Under the pieces are notes generated by a model. The model ran no database searches. It was not told the origin of the DNA and saw nothing but the letters and a program-made list of their open reading frames with translations. This document shows positions 6,064 through 8,491 of a stretch of DNA of 8,491 nt, one piece after another. The stretch is from an uncultured Oscillospiraceae bacterium. Lineage in GTDB: Bacteria; Bacillota; Clostridia; Oscillospirales; Oscillospiraceae. Position 1 is the stretch's first letter. Every line of letters begins with the position of its first letter. The stretch spans positions 1-8,491 of the forward strand of contig CANQUO010000088.1 in NCBI GenBank assembly GCA_947627085.1. The letters run 5' to 3'. The translations under genes and the position numbers were made by a program.

Positions 6064-7803
6064 GTGGAATTTCTTGATGGGCTCAGCCTCGCCGGGGCCT
6101 CCGGCGAGATAACGGCGGCGACAAGATTTATCCTTCCCGCGCTGGCGCTTATCATAGTCATACGGTGCGCCGTGTCAATGCTCTCGGGCAAGCGGGAGAG
6201 CGAGGTATGGGGATACATAGCCCTGCCCAACGGGGCAAGGTGGGAGCTTCTTAACTGGGAGAATATAGTCGGAAGGACAAAGTCCTCCGATGTTGTGCTA
6301 AATTACAAGTCCGTATCCCGTACACACGCGGCTCTCACCCGGGACGACATGGGCCGGTGGAGCGTCATGGACCTGGGCTCCAAGGGGGGCACCCGTGTCC
6401 GGGGACGGGAGATAGAGGGGCCCACGGCCATAAGGAGCGGGGACAGCGTGGAGTTTGGCGGGGTGGAGTGCACCTTCGTGGCCTCAACCGTAAGGGACGA
6501 GAAGGATATGGCAAAAGCGCGATTAAGGCCGGGGCTCAGGATAAGGCCCGCCGCCACAATGCTCCTGCTGACGCTCTTCACCCTGACGCTGGGGGTCCAG
6601 CACACCGCCGCCGCGGGGGAGGAGCTCAACGTGATGGTGCCGGTGACGTTCCTGGCTATCGCCGCCATATTCTGGGGGTGCTATCTCATAACGAGGGCGC
6701 TGAACCGCTCGGGCTTTGAGCTGGAGATACTGGCGTTTTTGCTGGTATCCGTGGGCTTTTCGGTGTGCGCCGTATCCGACCCGGGGGACCTTTTCAAGGA
6801 GCTTGTGTGCCTTGCGGCGGGGCTGGCGCTCTATTTTATAATCGGCTGGTACCTTCGGGACCTCAAGCGGGCGAAGCTCATGCGCACGCCCATGGCCGTG
6901 GCGGGGATAGGGCTTTTGCTTGTGAACCTGCTGACGGCAAAGAGCATATTCGGGGCGAAAAACTGGCTCAATATAGCGGGGATATCCTTCCAGCCCTCGG
7001 AATTTGTGAAGATATGCTTTATTTTCACCGGCGCGGCCACGCTGGACAGGCTGTTCGCCCGGCGCAATCTCATAGCCTTCGTGGGCTTTGCCGCGGCAAG
7101 CGTTGGGTGCCTCGCGGCAATGAGCGACTTTGGTACGGCGGCGGTGTTTTTCGTGACCTACATCGTCATAGCCTTCATGCGCTCGGGGAGCTTCGCCACG
7201 GTGTTCCTCTCCGTGGCCGGTACGGGCCTGGGGGCCTTCATCGTCATGACCGCGAGACCCTACGTCATGAAGCGCTTTGCCACATGGGGCCACGCCTGGG
7301 ACGCGCCCCAGGCCGGGGGCTTCCAGCAGACAAGGACCATGGCCGGGGCGGCCTCCGGGGGACTTTTCGGCCTTGGCGGCGGAAAGGGGTGGCTCCACAA
7401 GGTCTTTGCCGCGGACACGGACATGGTGTTCGGCGTGGTGTGCGAGGAGCTGGGGCTCATAATGGGGATACTTACGGTGGCGGCGATACTTATAATCGCG
7501 GTGTTCGCCGTCCGCTCGGCGGGGTCCGCCAGGAGCTCCTTTTACGCCATAGCCGCCTCGGCGGCGGTGACGGTGATGCTGACCCAGATGATACTGAACG
7601 TATTCGGGTCCCTGGACATACTGCCATTCACCGGGGTGACCTTTCCGCTGGTGTCGAAGGGCGGCTCCAGCCTTATGGCAACCTTCGGGCTCCTGGCCTT
7701 CGTGAAGGCCTCGGACACCAGGCAGAACGCCAGCTTCGCCATAAGGGCGGGCCGGAAGCGGGAGAGGCGGAGGGCGAGAGACGAGGAGGCTGAGGAGGAG
7801 TGA
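6064..7803 (+). CDS. FHA domain fused to a SEDS-family (FtsW/RodA/SpoVE) peptidoglycan glycosyltransferase
   Basis: This 579-residue membrane protein is a lipid II polymerase of the SEDS family. I place the start at GTG 6064, because AAGGGGGG ends 6 nt upstream; the ATG at 6019 has no ribosome-binding site and would add 15 residues. Numbered from GTG, a membrane segment at about 22-37 precedes a cytosolic FHA domain (about 50-140). Its phosphothreonine-binding core is complete: G70-R71, S85-R86, H88, W99, D103 and G-T at 109-110. The SEDS domain then fills about 160-550 with around ten membrane segments, including Q-P-S-E at 310-313 and P-L-V-S-K-G-G-S-S near 528-536. In the T-D-M-V-F stretch, D453 aligns with the essential Asp of FtsW/RodA. 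The tail is strongly basic and then acidic. The following PBP gene overlaps it. FHA binding suggests Ser/Thr kinase control. FtsW, RodA and SpoVE cannot be told apart from this sequence alone. Confidence 0.9.
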   Translation: MEFLDGLSLAGASGEITAATRFILPALALIIVIRCAVSMLSGKRESEVWGYIALPNGARWELLNWENIVGRTKSSDVVLNYKSVSRTHAALTRDDMGRWSVMDLGSKGGTRVRGREIEGPTAIRSGDSVEFGGVECTFVASTVRDEKDMAKARLRPGLRIRPAATMLLLTLFTLTLGVQHTAAAGEELNVMVPVTFLAIAAIFWGCYLITRALNRSGFELEILAFLLVSVGFSVCAVSDPGDLFKELVCLAAGLALYFIIGWYLRDLKRAKLMRTPMAVAGIGLLLVNLLTAKSIFGAKNWLNIAGISFQPSEFVKICFIFTGAATLDRLFARRNLIAFVGFAAASVGCLAAMSDFGTAAVFFVTYIVIAFMRSGSFATVFLSVAGTGLGAFIVMTARPYVMKRFATWGHAWDAPQAGGFQQTRTMAGAASGGLFGLGGGKGWLHKVFAADTDMVFGVVCEELGLIMGILTVAAILIIAVFAVRSAGSARSSFYAIAASAAVTVMLTQMILNVFGSLDILPFTGVTFPLVSKGGSSLMATFGLLAFVKASDTRQNASFAIRAGRKRERRRARDEEAEEE

Positions 7804-8491
7804 AAAGGGTACGGACAAGGGCCCTGGCGGTGGCCCTTATAATCGCCGTGGCGGCGGTGCTGACGGCCTTTTACGTGGTGAGATACGTCCTCCACGGGGG
7901 CGAATGGGCGGCCTTTACCTCAAACGGCGACGCCTACGCCGGAGGCAAGCTGAAGGCGGGAAGGATAGTTGACAGGAACGGCGAGACGCTATACTCCGTC
8001 ACGGAGGGCAAGGGCAGTTACAGCGAGGACAAGCTTACGCGGCTGGCGCTTTTGCACTCTCTGGGCGACAGGGCTGGGAACATCGGCACCGGGGCCATAT
8101 ATAAGTACGCCGACCGGATACTGGGCTACGACCCGGTGAACGGCCTTTATAACTCCGGCGCGGGCGGGACGCTGGAGATGTCATTGGATGCCGACGTGTG
8201 CCGGGAGGCGTACAGCGCCCTGGACGGCAGAAGCGGGGCCGTGGCGGTGATAAATTACAGGACCGGGGAGATACTCTGCGCCGTGTCGGCCCCGTCCTTT
8301 GACCCGGAGGACCCGCCCACGATAGCCCCGGACGACACCTCGGGCGTCTATATGAACAGGGCCCTGTCGGCGGCCTACACGCCGGGGTCGGTGTTCAAGG
8401 TGGTGACCCTGGCGGCGGCGCTGGAGAATATCGGGGATATTGAGGACAGGGAATTTCACTGCGACGGGACATACGATATCGGCGGGGGACA
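7800..8491 (+). CDS. pbpA: Class B penicillin-binding protein (D,D-transpeptidase), partial, runs off the window
   Basis: The first 230 residues of a membrane-anchored transpeptidase that would cross-link glycan strands made by its SEDS partner. It starts at GTG 7800, whose bases overlap the TGA of the preceding gene (GTGA, 4-bp overlap). GAGGAGG at 7783-7789 supplies the ribosome-binding site, so translational coupling is likely. A short basic N-terminus and a membrane segment at about 8-30 are followed by a compact pedestal region containing G-R-I-V-D-R-N-G at 54-61. The transpeptidase domain begins near 125. The catalytic serine motif is S197-V-F-K200, within T-P-G-S-V-F-K. The SxN and KTG motifs lie beyond the window. 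The pedestal is short, as in PbpA-type proteins found beside rodA. There are no stop codons or frameshifts in the visible part. The symbol is family-level; an FtsI- or SpoVD-like role is possible. Confidence 0.88.
   Translation, partial: MKRVRTRALAVALIIAVAAVLTAFYVVRYVLHGGEWAAFTSNGDAYAGGKLKAGRIVDRNGETLYSVTEGKGSYSEDKLTRLALLHSLGDRAGNIGTGAIYKYADRILGYDPVNGLYNSGAGGTLEMSLDADVCREAYSALDGRSGAVAVINYRTGEILCAVSAPSFDPEDPPTIAPDDTSGVYMNRALSAAYTPGSVFKVVTLAAALENIGDIEDREFHCDGTYDIGGG

Noticed and set aside
6523..7818. A 431-codon minus-strand frame opposite the SEDS gene
   Set aside because: It is antisense to a firmly identified gene in GC-rich DNA, with a His/Gly/Arg/Pro-rich product typical of a shadow frame.

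Overview
The window looks like chromosomal DNA from a GC-rich, endospore-forming, Gram-positive member of the Clostridia, most likely an Oscillospiraceae-type gut bacterium. This is inferred from four things: a YpeB germination protein, a secreted D-Ala-D-Ala carboxypeptidase anchored by SLH domains, AT-rich consensus sigma-A promoters set in GC-rich coding DNA, and compact hairpin-rich intergenic repeats. No taxonomic search was possible.

Layout. Positions 1-316 hold two near-identical 160-bp units of a GC-rich, hairpin-packed, non-coding repeat. After a gene-free stretch and a strong promoter (465-493) comes a D-alanyl-D-alanine carboxypeptidase with three C-terminal SLH repeats (536-1948, +). 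A second consensus promoter (1977-2005) drives an AqpZ-type aquaporin (2053-2700, +). Positions 2701-3014 lie between convergent genes. They contain a strong hairpin that reads as a minus-strand terminator (2735-2771) and a 242-bp MITE-like element with 18-bp terminal inverted repeats (2772-3013). On the minus strand, gltX (glutamyl-tRNA synthetase, 4433-5923) is followed by ypeB (3015-4373). A hairpin between them looks like a terminator and also contains the ypeB ribosome-binding site. A compact divergent promoter region (5953-5998) separates gltX from a plus-strand pair: an FHA-SEDS (FtsW/RodA) fusion (start corrected to GTG at 6064, ends 7803) and, overlapping it by 4 bp, a class B penicillin-binding protein (7800 to beyond the window end).

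How the genes fit together. Three of the six genes act on the cell wall. The SEDS glycosyltransferase and PBP transpeptidase form a matched polymerase/crosslinker pair. The fused FHA domain suggests control by Ser/Thr phosphorylation, like a condensed form of the actinobacterial fhaB-rodA-pbpA arrangement. The carboxypeptidase trims pentapeptides at the cell surface. YpeB acts in spore cortex lysis during germination, but no sleB partner is visible here. GltX and the aquaporin are housekeeping functions.

The most unusual points are the MITE-like element placed 1 bp after the ypeB stop codon, the terminator/RBS hairpin between gltX and ypeB, the overlapping divergent promoters, the FHA-SEDS fusion, the SxN-motif change in the carboxypeptidase, and the tandem 160-bp repeat. 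I did not find a complete, clearly new defence or mobile system.
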